Source: Nitrospira sp.
Lineage (GTDB): Bacteria; Nitrospirota; Nitrospiria; Nitrospirales; Nitrospiraceae
Length of the DNA stretch: 64,000 nucleotides
Assembly: GCA_015709715.1 (NCBI GenBank)
Contig: CP054184.1
Coordinates: 1,287,001-1,351,000, forward strand
Direction of reading: 5' to 3'
Shown: positions 56,822 through 64,000 of the stretch, piece by piece
Position numbering within the stretch: position 1 is the first letter of the stretch
Layout of the letters: each line of letters starts with the position of its first letter
The notes under the pieces: generated by a model
The model's database searches: none
What the model saw: only the letters and a program-made list of their open reading frames with translations
Told to the model about the DNA's origin: nothing
Position numbers and translations under genes: made by a program

Positions 56822-58342
56822 GTGCAGACACTGGCGGCGCTGGAACCACTGACGACCCGATTGTTGGAAATCCGACGCATTCAAAGCGCCGCGTCCGTAC
56901 TGTCGTGGGACCAGGAAACCTATATGCCCGCAGGAGGGGGAGCCGCTCGTGCCGAGCAGATCGCGGTGCTGGAAGGCCTTGCCCATCGCCAGCTCGTGTC
57001 ACCGGACACCCACGCCTTGCTCGCGCAATGGGTCGATCCCGCCACCGGCGAGGCCGGTGATACGTGGGATGAGCCCTCCCGCGCCCTGTTGCGTGAGGCC
57101 TGGCGCGATGTCAGTCGGGCGAGGAAACTCCCGTCCGAGTTCGTCATGAGATTGAGCCGAGCCTCGTCTCTCGCCCAACAGGCCTGGATCACAGCCCGCG
57201 CGGAGAATCGCTTCGCGCACTTTCTCCCTCATCTCATCTCCCTTGTCGGCCTCAAACGGGAAGAAGCGGAGTATCTGGGGTACCGCGCGTCGCCCTACGA
57301 CGCCCTGCTCGACCTCTACGAGCCCGGCGCCACCATCGCGCAGATCACGCCTCTGTTTGCGCAACTGCGGGCCAAGCTCGTTCCGCTCCTCCAGCGCATC
57401 CAAGGCAGCGGGGTCACGATCGACGAGGGCTGTCTGCACCAAAGCTTCGACCCGGCACGGCAATTGGAATTCGGTCGGCTGGTGCTGGTGGCCATGGGGT
57501 ACGATTTCGAGCGCGGCCGCCTCGATCAGTCGGCGCACCCCTTCACGACGTCACTCCACCCAACCGATGTGCGCGTCACGACACGGGTCTTCGAGAAGGA
57601 TCTCCCCTCCTGCCTGTTCAGCTGCATTCACGAGGGGGGGCATGGTTTGTACGACCAAGGGCTGGATCCGCGCTATTACGGGACACCGCTGGGTGAATCG
57701 GTGTCGTTGGGATTTCACGAGAGCCAGTCGCGCCTGTGGGAAAATTGCGTCGGCCGCTCACGCCCGTTCTGGCGTTGCTTCTATCCCCTGCTTCAACAGA
57801 CGTTTCCTCAGCAGCTCTCGAATGTCTCTCCGGATCGGTTTTACGCGGCGATCAATCGTGTCACGCCGTCGTTGATCCGCGTTGAAGCCGATGAACTGAC
57901 CTACAACCTGCACATTATGCTACGGGTGGAGATCGAGCAACCCTTGATCGAAGGGAAGGTGCAGGCCGAAGACTTGCCGGAACTGTGGCGGGAGAAAATG
58001 CGAGACTACCTGGGCGTGGTGCCGGAACGCGACGCCGAGGGGGTCCTGCAGGACGTCCACTGGTCGATGGGGGCCTTCGGCTATTTTCCGACCTATACGT
58101 TGGGCAATCTCTACTCGGTACAATTTTACGAACAGGCCAAACAGGAGATCCCTCAACTGGAGGAGGACGTGGCGGCCGGCCATCTCCTCCCGCTCCGCCG
58201 GTGGCTCGAACAGAAAATTCACCGCTGGGGACGGATGTTCACGCCGGACCACCTCGCACGACGGGTGACTGGCAGCAGCGTGACGCCGGAACCGTTCCTG
58301 CGCTACCTGGAAACCAAATACGGCGAGATCTATCGCCTCTGA
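56822..58342 (+). CDS. M32-family metallocarboxypeptidase
   Basis: 506 aa from GTG 56822, which has AAGGAG 7 nt upstream and gives the normal family length. The zinc motif HEGGH is in SCIHEGGHGLYDQGLD, and the M32 motif HESQSRLWENCVGRS follows. The Taq and Pfu carboxypeptidases are the known models. It removes C-terminal residues from peptides in the cytosol. A hairpin follows the stop codon (58349-58363). Confidence 0.94.
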   Translation: MQTLAALEPLTTRLLEIRRIQSAASVLSWDQETYMPAGGGAARAEQIAVLEGLAHRQLVSPDTHALLAQWVDPATGEAGDTWDEPSRALLREAWRDVSRARKLPSEFVMRLSRASSLAQQAWITARAENRFAHFLPHLISLVGLKREEAEYLGYRASPYDALLDLYEPGATIAQITPLFAQLRAKLVPLLQRIQGSGVTIDEGCLHQSFDPARQLEFGRLVLVAMGYDFERGRLDQSAHPFTTSLHPTDVRVTTRVFEKDLPSCLFSCIHEGGHGLYDQGLDPRYYGTPLGESVSLGFHESQSRLWENCVGRSRPFWRCFYPLLQQTFPQQLSNVSPDRFYAAINRVTPSLIRVEADELTYNLHIMLRVEIEQPLIEGKVQAEDLPELWREKMRDYLGVVPERDAEGVLQDVHWSMGAFGYFPTYTLGNLYSVQFYEQAKQEIPQLEEDVAAGHLLPLRRWLEQKIHRWGRMFTPDHLARRVTGSSVTPEPFLRYLETKYGEIYRL

Positions 58343-58348
58343 ACCGCC

Positions 58349-58370
58349 CCTCCCCTCGGGAGGTTTCCCT
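58349..58370 (+). terminator. Probable terminator after the M32 peptidase gene
   Basis: CCTCCC (58349-58354) pairs with GGGAGG (58358-58363) around the loop CTC, followed by TTTCCCTT. It is 7 nt after the stop codon. Confidence 0.5.
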
Positions 58371-58469
58371 TCTTCGGCCTTCCGGCTCTCGATGGCCCAG
58401 CCCAGCAACTAGGGCCACACCAGGTCTTTTCAGCTCTATGGCCGCGAGCAGCACTCGTGATACTTCTCA

Positions 58470-58473
58470 CTAG
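58470..58473. repeat. Left target-site duplication (CTAG) of the IS5-family element
   Basis: CTAG directly precedes the left terminal repeat and matches the YTAR target of IS5-group elements. The other copy is at 59651-59654. Confidence 0.75.
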
Positions 58474-58490
58474 GGAACGTCTGATTAATT
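58474..58490 (+). repeat. Left terminal inverted repeat of the IS5-family element
   Basis: GGAACGTCTGATTAATT; matches the right end with two differences. Confidence 0.8.
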
Positions 58491-58623
58491 CGCGTTTCCA
58501 CGAAGCAATCTGTTTCTCGGTGGATCAAGACGGGCCATCAGCTGGGAACCCGCTGGTCCGAGAGCGCCTTTCTCGGATTCCTCCGCCGTCAGGCGGCCCG
58601 CGCCCCGTTCGCACCCCCGTCCG

Positions 58624-59580
58624 CTAGGCTGCCGCCAGCAAGTGCCGGCGTGCTACATACAGATTCGCCAAGCCGCAACTGATAGACAACCAGTGCGCAT
58701 TCTTCGCGAGCCCCCGGTACCGCACTTTGGCCCACCCGAAGATCCGCTTGATCACCAAGAACACATGCTCGACTTTGGCACGAACCTTCGACTTCGTCCG
58801 ATTGCGGGCCCGCTCCGTCTCGCTCAAGGGCCGATGGCGATGGGCTTTCGTCTGGACGAAGCTCTTGGCATGGGGAGCATGGTGCTGAATCATGTCGCGT
58901 TGCCCGCTATAGGCGGCATCGCCCCATACTCGTGTCTCCTGTCCATGCAGCAACTCCGGCAACACCTGGCTGTCATGGACATTCGCCGCCGTGGCCGCCA
59001 CTGAGTGAACCAGCTTCGTCCGGCTGTCCACTCCAATATGCGCCTTCATGCCGAAATACCACTGGTTCCCCTTCTTGGTCTGATGCATCTCCGGATCTCG
59101 CTCTTTCTGGCGATTCTTCGTCGAACTGGGCGCATTGATGATCGTGGCATCCACGATCGTGCCCCGGCTGACCTTCAGCCCGTGGGCAGCCAGATACGCG
59201 CCGATCCGCGCAAAGAGCTGTGCGCCCAAGTGGTGGGCTTCCAGCAGATGCCGAAACTTACAGATGGTGGTTTCATCCGGTACGGGCTCGCGGCCCAGAT
59301 CAATCCCCACGAACTGCCGCATGGCGTGTGAGTCGTACAGCGCTTCCTCCACCGCCGGGTCCGACAGGTTAAACCACTGTTGCAGACAATGGAGGCGCAA
59401 CATGCGTTCGACACCCACGGGCGGACGCCCTGGGCCCTCGGCCTTGGGGTAGACCGGCTCGATCGCCGCTACCAATTCCGCCCATGGAACAACCTGGTTC
59501 ATCTCGTTGAGAAACTGCTCCCGGCGGGTGGGCTTGCGATACTGTTCAAACGAGACTTCGGCAAACGTCTGTTGCTGCAT
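58624..59580 (-). CDS. IS5-family transposase
   Basis: 318 aa, full length and without frameshift. The DDE catalytic residues are visible: Asp in GTIVDATIINAPSSTKN, Asp in VWGDAAYSGQRDMIQ, and Glu in KVRAKVEHVFLVIKRIFG. The N-terminus MQQQTFAEVSFEQYRKPTRR is the usual IS5 start. It cuts and rejoins the element ends. The transposase is read from the minus strand, toward the M32 gene. Confidence 0.96.
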   Translation of the reverse strand: MQQQTFAEVSFEQYRKPTRREQFLNEMNQVVPWAELVAAIEPVYPKAEGPGRPPVGVERMLRLHCLQQWFNLSDPAVEEALYDSHAMRQFVGIDLGREPVPDETTICKFRHLLEAHHLGAQLFARIGAYLAAHGLKVSRGTIVDATIINAPSSTKNRQKERDPEMHQTKKGNQWYFGMKAHIGVDSRTKLVHSVAATAANVHDSQVLPELLHGQETRVWGDAAYSGQRDMIQHHAPHAKSFVQTKAHRHRPLSETERARNRTKSKVRAKVEHVFLVIKRIFGWAKVRYRGLAKNAHWLSISCGLANLYVARRHLLAAA

Positions 59581-59633
59581 GGGGCACGCCTCCAGTTCAG
59601 TGCTGCGCTACCCTTAGCACATCATGCAAAGAG

Positions 59634-59650
59634 AATAAATCAGACCTTCC
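59634..59650 (-). repeat. Right terminal inverted repeat of the IS5-family element
   Basis: On the minus strand GGAAGGTCTGATTTATT; pairs with the left end at 15 of 17 positions. Confidence 0.8.
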
Positions 59651-59654
59651 CTAG
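59651..59654. repeat. Right target-site duplication (CTAG)
   Basis: CTAG directly follows the right terminal repeat and equals the left copy at 58470-58473. Confidence 0.75.
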
Positions 59655-59774
59655 GATGAAAATAGGAGTTTCGTCGTAGTTTCTTATCCGGGAATGAGAG
59701 CTGGAGGCGCACCGACGGGGGAACGTGCCAAACAAGCGTCGCATGCGCCACGCGGCATGAGGAGATGTGCGAAT

Positions 59775-60461
59775 ATGGATGCATTCTCGGAGAGTGCTCC
59801 CGAACAAGCCGACCTGCGGATCCTGTTGGTGGACGATCATGCCCTGCTCCGCCGAGGGCTGCAGGAGTTCCTGCGAGAGTTCTTGGTCGAACAGGGGTTG
59901 ACGCCCTTCATCGCAGAAACCAGCACGGCCCACGACGCTCTTGACCTGGTGCGCCAAGCCCCATGGGAACTCGTCGTCCTTGACCTGAACCTTCCCGATA
60001 TGCCCGGACTGGAAATCGTGCGCATCATCAAATCGGTCCAACCAACCCTACCCGTGCTGGTCTTGAGCATTTATGCGGAAGAACATTACGCCGCCCGAGC
60101 CATGCGAGCCGGGGCGCTGGGGTACCTCACAAAGGATACGGGGCCCGATCAGCTACGCGCAGCGGTCGCGCGCATCCTGAAAGGAGAACCTCAGAGCGCT
60201 CCCCAACCGATGACCTACCCCGCCCGTCAGGCCCCGGCCCGAACCTCGGTCTGTACGCTCACACTTCCGACGGCGCTTTCGGATCGGGAATTGGAGATCC
60301 TGCAGTGGATCGCCCAGGGGCAACGCCTCACCCACATCGCAGACCAGCTCAACCTGAGTATCAAGACCGTCAGCACGTATCGCACCAGATTACTGACCAA
60401 ATTAGGGATGAGAACCACCGCGGACTTGATACGGTATGCGCTCGATCAGCACCTGGTATGA
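59775..60461 (+). CDS. NarL/FixJ-type response regulator
   Basis: 228 aa from ATG 59775; starts at 59694 or 59757 are in frame but lack a family-like N-terminus. The receiver has ILLVDDHALLRRGLQEFL and the phosphoacceptor Asp in LVVLDLNLPDMPGLE, with the conserved Lys in GYLTKDTGPDQLR. The output domain has LSDRELEILQWIAQGQRLTH and LSIKTVSTYRTRLLTKLGMR. Its output helix is nearly identical to that of the regulator at 62245. The IS5-family element ends 120 bp upstream. Confidence 0.93.
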   Translation: MDAFSESAPEQADLRILLVDDHALLRRGLQEFLREFLVEQGLTPFIAETSTAHDALDLVRQAPWELVVLDLNLPDMPGLEIVRIIKSVQPTLPVLVLSIYAEEHYAARAMRAGALGYLTKDTGPDQLRAAVARILKGEPQSAPQPMTYPARQAPARTSVCTLTLPTALSDRELEILQWIAQGQRLTHIADQLNLSIKTVSTYRTRLLTKLGMRTTADLIRYALDQHLV

Positions 60462-60545
60462 CACACCAACCCCTGGAGAGGCACGGCACCGCCGATTCCA
60501 CACCATTGCTCGACAGCCCGACCAAGAGCCGCCCGTCGGAGAATC

Positions 60546-60932
60546 ATGGCTAACGTCTTAGTCATCAATGCCGACTCGAATTTGAAGCGACTCGTAAAAC
60601 TCGCCTTACCCGGCATAGAACACTTTATTCGACACAGCACCTCCTTGCAGACGGCACAGCCCCACGCTCAGGCCTCTCCGCCGGAACTCGTCATCGCCCG
60701 CTACCAGGCTTCCGATGATCAGGGACCGGAAGGGCTGGAAGATCTGCGCCACAGTTTCCCGACTGCGCGCATAATCATCACCGCGGCATTGCACGACCCG
60801 ACGCTGGAAGGGGAAAAATTCCAGCGCGTCGTGCGCGACCTGCGCATTGAGTATTGCTTGATAGAACCCCTGAAAACCGGATCGATCGTACAAACGATAC
60901 AAGCGGCGCTCGCCCTCCCGCGGCGCTCCTGA
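60546..60932 (+). CDS. Degenerate receiver-like protein
   Basis: 128 aa, 84 nt after the first regulator. The layout follows a CheY-like receiver (VLVINADSNLKRLVKLAL, PELVIARYQASDDQGPEGLE, ARIIITAALHDPTLEG, IEYCLIEPLKTGSI). The phosphoacceptor position at the end of strand 3 is Ala/Arg instead of Asp, so it cannot be phosphorylated normally. It is encoded just before the kinase at 61046 and may act as a partner or regulator of that kinase. This role is inferred. Confidence 0.7.
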   Translation: MANVLVINADSNLKRLVKLALPGIEHFIRHSTSLQTAQPHAQASPPELVIARYQASDDQGPEGLEDLRHSFPTARIIITAALHDPTLEGEKFQRVVRDLRIEYCLIEPLKTGSIVQTIQAALALPRRS

Positions 60933-61045
60933 CACCACTGCTTCCGCCAACATGGTCGAACCATCGGGCCGACAGCACCTCCGGCAGCGCTCCTGCTTCC
61001 ACCAGGACACAAGCACGATATAATACGTCCTCGCCGAATTATGCC

Positions 61046-62248
61046 ATGTCACGGCTTCCAATGGTGCAGACCTTGAGTCCCATCCTCACAGCCTTACAGC
61101 TGCCGGCCTCACTTTGCCGACAATGGCGCCAGGGGCTGCCTATCATCTTGACGGTGGGGACGGCGATGCTTGAGCGGGTGGTCGTGCCCGAATGGTGGTC
61201 CCCTACTTTCTACCTGATTCCGCTCGGGCTCAGTTTCCGGAATCGGGACCGGCGGATCGCCCTGGCCTGCGCCACACTGGTATCCGGAACTCCCTTGCTC
61301 GACTTCTGGGGTTCTGCAGCCGAGCAGGACACAACCCTCAACACTCACCATGCCGGAGTTGTCCTTGCCGCATGGGTCCTCGCGCTGGGTACGCCCTCTC
61401 GTCGGCGGGACCGGCCACCTCACCCCATCGAGCCACGGCTCGACGAATCGGGAACAGACTGCCCCGCTACGGATGTTGAATCTCCGCGAGGCCGACAGCT
61501 CGAACAGGAATTGCAACTTGCAAGGGAGCGGCTCCGCGCCCTCTCTCATCAGCTCATCGACATACAGGAGGCCGAACGCCGGGAGTTGGCGCACAACCTC
61601 CACGACGAGTTCGGACAGATCTTAACCGCCCTTAAAATGGATTTGAACGGGATCCGGAAAAAACTGGCCGGGGCCCCAACGGACCCCCTCTCTCCCGCAT
61701 TGGCGCCGAGAGTCCATTCCGCCATACGCCTGACGGAGCAAGCCATCGACACCTGCCGCAAGACCGCCATGGGCCTGCGTCCCAGTCTGTTGGACGACTT
61801 GGGCTTGGTCGCTGCCATTCGATGGCTTGCCTATGATCTGGAAGAGCGTAGCGAGATCGTGTGCGAAGTCGAAGCCGAACCGGAATCTGAGACCTGGCTG
61901 TTCGATGAACGGATTGCCATCGGACTGTACCGCATTGTGCAAGAACTCCTCACCAACGTGGCCCGTCATGCCCACGCCTCCCATGTGCGCGTGAAGATTG
62001 TGCGCAGTCAAGACGCGGTCACCTTGCGAGTGGAAGACAATGGGGTCGGCATCCCCGATGATTCGGTGCAAAAGGGACGCGGCTTCGGGCTCCGTGGCCT
62101 CCAGGAGCGCACCGCCCTGCTCAACGGCTCGCTGATCGTTCGAGCCGAAGCCGGCGGCGGAACGCTCGCCATGGTCCGCATCCCCCTGCCCGCGACGGCT
62201 CAGACCGCGCCCTGTACCACGGGCACGAACCGAAAGCTGAGTGTATGA
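61046..62248 (+). CDS. Membrane-bound histidine kinase, NarX-like HisKA_3 type
   Basis: 400 aa from ATG 61046. About three hydrophobic segments (residues 30-115) form the sensor part. A coiled coil leads to the motif ERRELAHNLHDEFGQILTAL, and the ATP-binding domain has QELLTNVARHAHASHVRV and GFGLRGLQERTALLNGSLIV. It overlaps the downstream regulator by 4 nt and is its cognate partner. The signal is unknown. Confidence 0.93.
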   Translation: MSRLPMVQTLSPILTALQLPASLCRQWRQGLPIILTVGTAMLERVVVPEWWSPTFYLIPLGLSFRNRDRRIALACATLVSGTPLLDFWGSAAEQDTTLNTHHAGVVLAAWVLALGTPSRRRDRPPHPIEPRLDESGTDCPATDVESPRGRQLEQELQLARERLRALSHQLIDIQEAERRELAHNLHDEFGQILTALKMDLNGIRKKLAGAPTDPLSPALAPRVHSAIRLTEQAIDTCRKTAMGLRPSLLDDLGLVAAIRWLAYDLEERSEIVCEVEAEPESETWLFDERIAIGLYRIVQELLTNVARHAHASHVRVKIVRSQDAVTLRVEDNGVGIPDDSVQKGRGFGLRGLQERTALLNGSLIVRAEAGGGTLAMVRIPLPATAQTAPCTTGTNRKLSV

Positions 62249-62871
62249 ACATTCTGTTGGTAGACGACCATGCCGTGGTCCGCAAAGGACTTCGGCAGGT
62301 CTTGGCCGAGGAGCTGTCGGGCCCGTCCTTCGGTGAAGTCGGGTCGGCGGCCGGCCTTCAGCAAGCCCTGCACGGTCGCACGTGGGACCTGGTGATCCTC
62401 GATCTAAACCTGCCGGACCGACATGGCCTCGAAGTTCTGAAGGACCTCAAGACTCGACACCCGGCGCTTCCCGTCCTGGTCTTCAGTCTCTACCCCGAGG
62501 CCCATTACGCCACCCGTGCCATCAAGGCCGGTGCTGCCGGCTACCTCTCGAAAGACAGTGCCCCGGAAGACTTGGCCGCCGCCGTCGAAAAGGTGCTGTC
62601 CGGAGGGAAATTCGTGACTTCTGCGCTTGGCGAGCAGTTGGCACACGAGCTGGGCCGTCCAGCCTCGACCGCTTCCTTTAAGCCGTCGGATCGAGAATTG
62701 CAGATCCTTCGCCTGATTGCCGAAGGGCATACGCTGGCCGAGATTGCCGACCGGCTGGCCCTCAGCGCCAAGACGGTCAGCACCTACCGGAGCCGACTCC
62801 TCGACAAACTGCGGTTGCGCACCACGGCCGACTTGATCCGATATGCCATCGAGAGCCGCCTCATCGGGTGA
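62245..62871 (+). CDS. NarL/FixJ-type response regulator
   Basis: 208 aa, overlapping the kinase gene by 4 nt. The receiver has ILLVDDHAVVRKGLRQVLAE and Asp53 in LVILDLNLPDRHGLE; the conserved Lys is in GYLSKDSAPEDLA. The output domain has KPSDRELQILRLIAEGHTLA and LSAKTVSTYRSRLLDKLRLR, then TTADLIRYAIESRLIG. It is the direct target of the kinase at 61046 and shares its recognition helix with the regulator at 59775. Confidence 0.95.
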   Translation: MNILLVDDHAVVRKGLRQVLAEELSGPSFGEVGSAAGLQQALHGRTWDLVILDLNLPDRHGLEVLKDLKTRHPALPVLVFSLYPEAHYATRAIKAGAAGYLSKDSAPEDLAAAVEKVLSGGKFVTSALGEQLAHELGRPASTASFKPSDRELQILRLIAEGHTLAEIADRLALSAKTVSTYRSRLLDKLRLRTTADLIRYAIESRLIG

Positions 62872-62999
62872 TTCGCATCCGGACCGAAGGATTCATCATT
62901 CAGGTCGTTTCTGTACGAATAAGGATGACGCCAGAACGCGCTTTTCCCCGATAGGACCAACCCACGCCAATTGATATAACGATAGGCTGAATCAAGACC

Positions 63000-63024
63000 G
63001 GCAGATCCCACATCGTGATCTGCC
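63000..63024 (+). promoter_or_regulatory. 8-bp stem hairpin upstream of the small LuxR-type gene
   Basis: GGCAGATC (63000-63007) and GATCTGCC (63017-63024) are complementary with a 9-nt loop. It lies 33 bp before the start of 63058-63342 and has no T run, so it is more likely a regulator site or RNA element than a terminator. Confidence 0.35.
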
Positions 63025-63057
63025 ACAGTGATCATTCTTTCATCACCTTAACCACGA

Positions 63058-63342
63058 ATGCCTATGTCCAAGCCTCCTCGTCGACTCAAATCAGCACCTC
63101 GAAAGGTGCTCGCGGCTCCCCTGGTGCCCACGCAGCGGCCGATCGAGCTGACCAAACGCGAACAAACCATTCTCAACCACGTCTGGCTGGGGGCGCAGAA
63201 CCAAACCATCGCCGGCGAGTTGCATATCAGCGTGCGCACGGTGGAAGCACACCGGGCCATGATCATGCGGAAATTCGGCGTGACGAACGTCGCGCAGCTG
63301 CTCCGATCGGCCTTACTGGGAGGGTTCCTGCAATTGCGCTAG
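63058..63342 (+). CDS. Free-standing LuxR/GerE-type DNA-binding protein
   Basis: 94 aa; ATG 63064 is an equally possible start. A basic Lys/Arg/Pro-rich N-terminal tail of about 28 residues is followed by LTKREQTILNHVWLGAQNQT, ISVRTVEAHRAMIMRKF and NVAQLLRSALLGGFLQLR. It is the fourth small protein of this design in the window. It closes the second signalling cluster, 186 bp after the response regulator. Confidence 0.88.
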   Translation: MPMSKPPRRLKSAPRKVLAAPLVPTQRPIELTKREQTILNHVWLGAQNQTIAGELHISVRTVEAHRAMIMRKFGVTNVAQLLRSALLGGFLQLR

Positions 63343-63372
63343 CGTGCGGCGAGCCGGCCGATCGGGGCCATC

Positions 63373-63936
63373 TCAATAGCCCATCGCTCGATTGAGCTTC
63401 GTGAGGACAGGCGCGGGCAGGGTGAACTCCGCCGCGACCTCGATTCTGGCCGGCACCAGCAAGGTCGTGTGAAACACGATGTCGCGGATAGGGATCTTCA
63501 ATTCCGGCTGTTGCGGCGTACTGAGTTCGACCGATTCGACGGACTGCGTGATGGTTGTCACGTCCTGCGGTCCGTAGGTCGTCACGACTGCCTGCACGAG
63601 ATCTCGCACCTTTTCGTTGGTCTCATTCCCGTCAATCGCCCTTGTCAAGAGCGGTAAGACCTCTTCGCGAGCCTGATCGGACAACGTAAAGTTCTCAATC
63701 CGCTCTCGGCGGCGGAGCGACGTGAGATCGTTATCGAGATCCTTGCTGAACGTGCCGTAGGCGAAACGGAAAAATTCGAAGTGAAACCCCTTCAGCCCCT
63801 TCCCGAACAGTTGGAGTTCGCACAGGAAGCAGAGCTGTTGCAGCTTGACATCGCTCAAGAGTCCGAACGGCTCGGTAAGCGACAGCACATAGAGCAGCAG
63901 CGCACGATCCACAGCGATTTCATGAGGCTTCCGCAC
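63373..63936 (-). CDS. YwgA/SocA-like protein of unknown role
   Basis: 187 aa from GTG 63936, chosen because GGAGGA (63943-63948) is 6 nt upstream; ATG 63993 would add 19 residues. The N-terminal half, with LLSDVKLQQLCFLCELQLFG and FRFAYGTFSKDLDNDLTSL, resembles YwgA and the Panacea/SocA (DUF4065-like) domain, which is often found in antitoxin-like or phage-defence proteins. No toxin gene is adjacent within the window. The other neighbour lies beyond the right edge. Family call is tentative. Confidence 0.6.
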   Translation of the reverse strand: MRKPHEIAVDRALLLYVLSLTEPFGLLSDVKLQQLCFLCELQLFGKGLKGFHFEFFRFAYGTFSKDLDNDLTSLRRRERIENFTLSDQAREEVLPLLTRAIDGNETNEKVRDLVQAVVTTYGPQDVTTITQSVESVELSTPQQPELKIPIRDIVFHTTLLVPARIEVAAEFTLPAPVLTKLNRAMGY

Positions 63937-64000
63937 AACGTTTCCTCCGCGCCCCGACGCAAACCGTTGGACTATAGCCAGGCCCCTTTCCATTCGTCAA

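Larger units (their letters stand above)
58474..59650. mobile_element. Complete IS5-family insertion sequence, 1177 bp
   Basis: Terminal inverted repeats GGAACGTCTGATTAATT (58474-58490) and, on the opposite strand, GGAAGGTCTGATTTATT (59650-59634) agree at 15 of 17 positions. CTAG target duplications flank it. A single full transposase gene fills the element, with about 130-150 bp of left noncoding sequence. It appears intact and may be active. It separates the M32 peptidase gene from the second signalling cluster. Confidence 0.88.

Overview
The window is a contiguous piece of a high-GC bacterial chromosome with dense short-gap operons, mostly housekeeping. Protein content suggests a Nitrospira-like bacterium (phylum Nitrospirota): a class 1A dihydroorotate dehydrogenase, the thiC/thi4 thiamine operon, the rplU-rpmA-obg-proB-nadD-rsfS order, and many free-standing LuxR-type regulators. 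No lineage-specific marker such as nitrite oxidoreductase is present, so the assignment is an inference. No rRNA, tRNA or CRISPR array was found.

Layout. 1-994: N-terminal part of mutS2, cut by the window edge. 1.1-4.7 kb: lower glycolysis (gap, pgk, tpiA) and secG behind a good sigma-70 promoter. 4.8-11.2 kb: ilvE, divergent from rplU, rpmA, obg, proB, nadD, rsfS and a LapA/LapB-like TPR protein. 11.3-27 kb: bioB, an FtsX-type ABC system, class 1A pyrD, comF, an fmdB-like gene, a small HTH gene with an orphan mraZ and a rusA-like nuclease, an HD-GYP protein, a macAB-like efflux operon, a coiled-coil lipoprotein, uppP, and ileS-lspA. 30-36.3 kb: nadA, divergent from a TPP-riboswitch-controlled operon (thiC, thi4, TPR protein, pseudo-receiver, ygfZ). 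36.3-45.2 kb: small unknown genes, two free-standing LuxR-type HTH proteins, an NtrC-family regulator and a very large hybrid histidine kinase. 45.4-52.5 kb: a polysaccharide ABC-export and glycan-modification cluster on the minus strand (wzt, wzm, DUF5672, deacetylase, two glycosyltransferases, Gfo/Idh oxidoreductase). 52.7-58.3 kb: a NarL-type two-component pair, an EamA transporter, an O-methyltransferase and an M32 carboxypeptidase. 58.5-59.7 kb: a complete IS5-family insertion with terminal repeats and a CTAG target duplication. 59.7-63.4 kb: a second signalling cluster (NarL regulator, pseudo-receiver, membrane kinase, NarL regulator, LuxR-type HTH protein). The right edge holds a YwgA/SocA-like gene.

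The most unusual material is regulatory: four very small LuxR-type DNA-binding proteins without a receiver, two degenerate receivers beside working partners, two nearly identical output helices in tandem response regulators, and a conserved 21-bp element with a sigma-54-like -24 box upstream of two of the small regulators, close to an NtrC-family activator. Other points: an apparent ATC start codon for rsfS, a LapA-LapB fusion, and an Thi4 enzyme with histidine where the suicidal yeast enzyme has cysteine.
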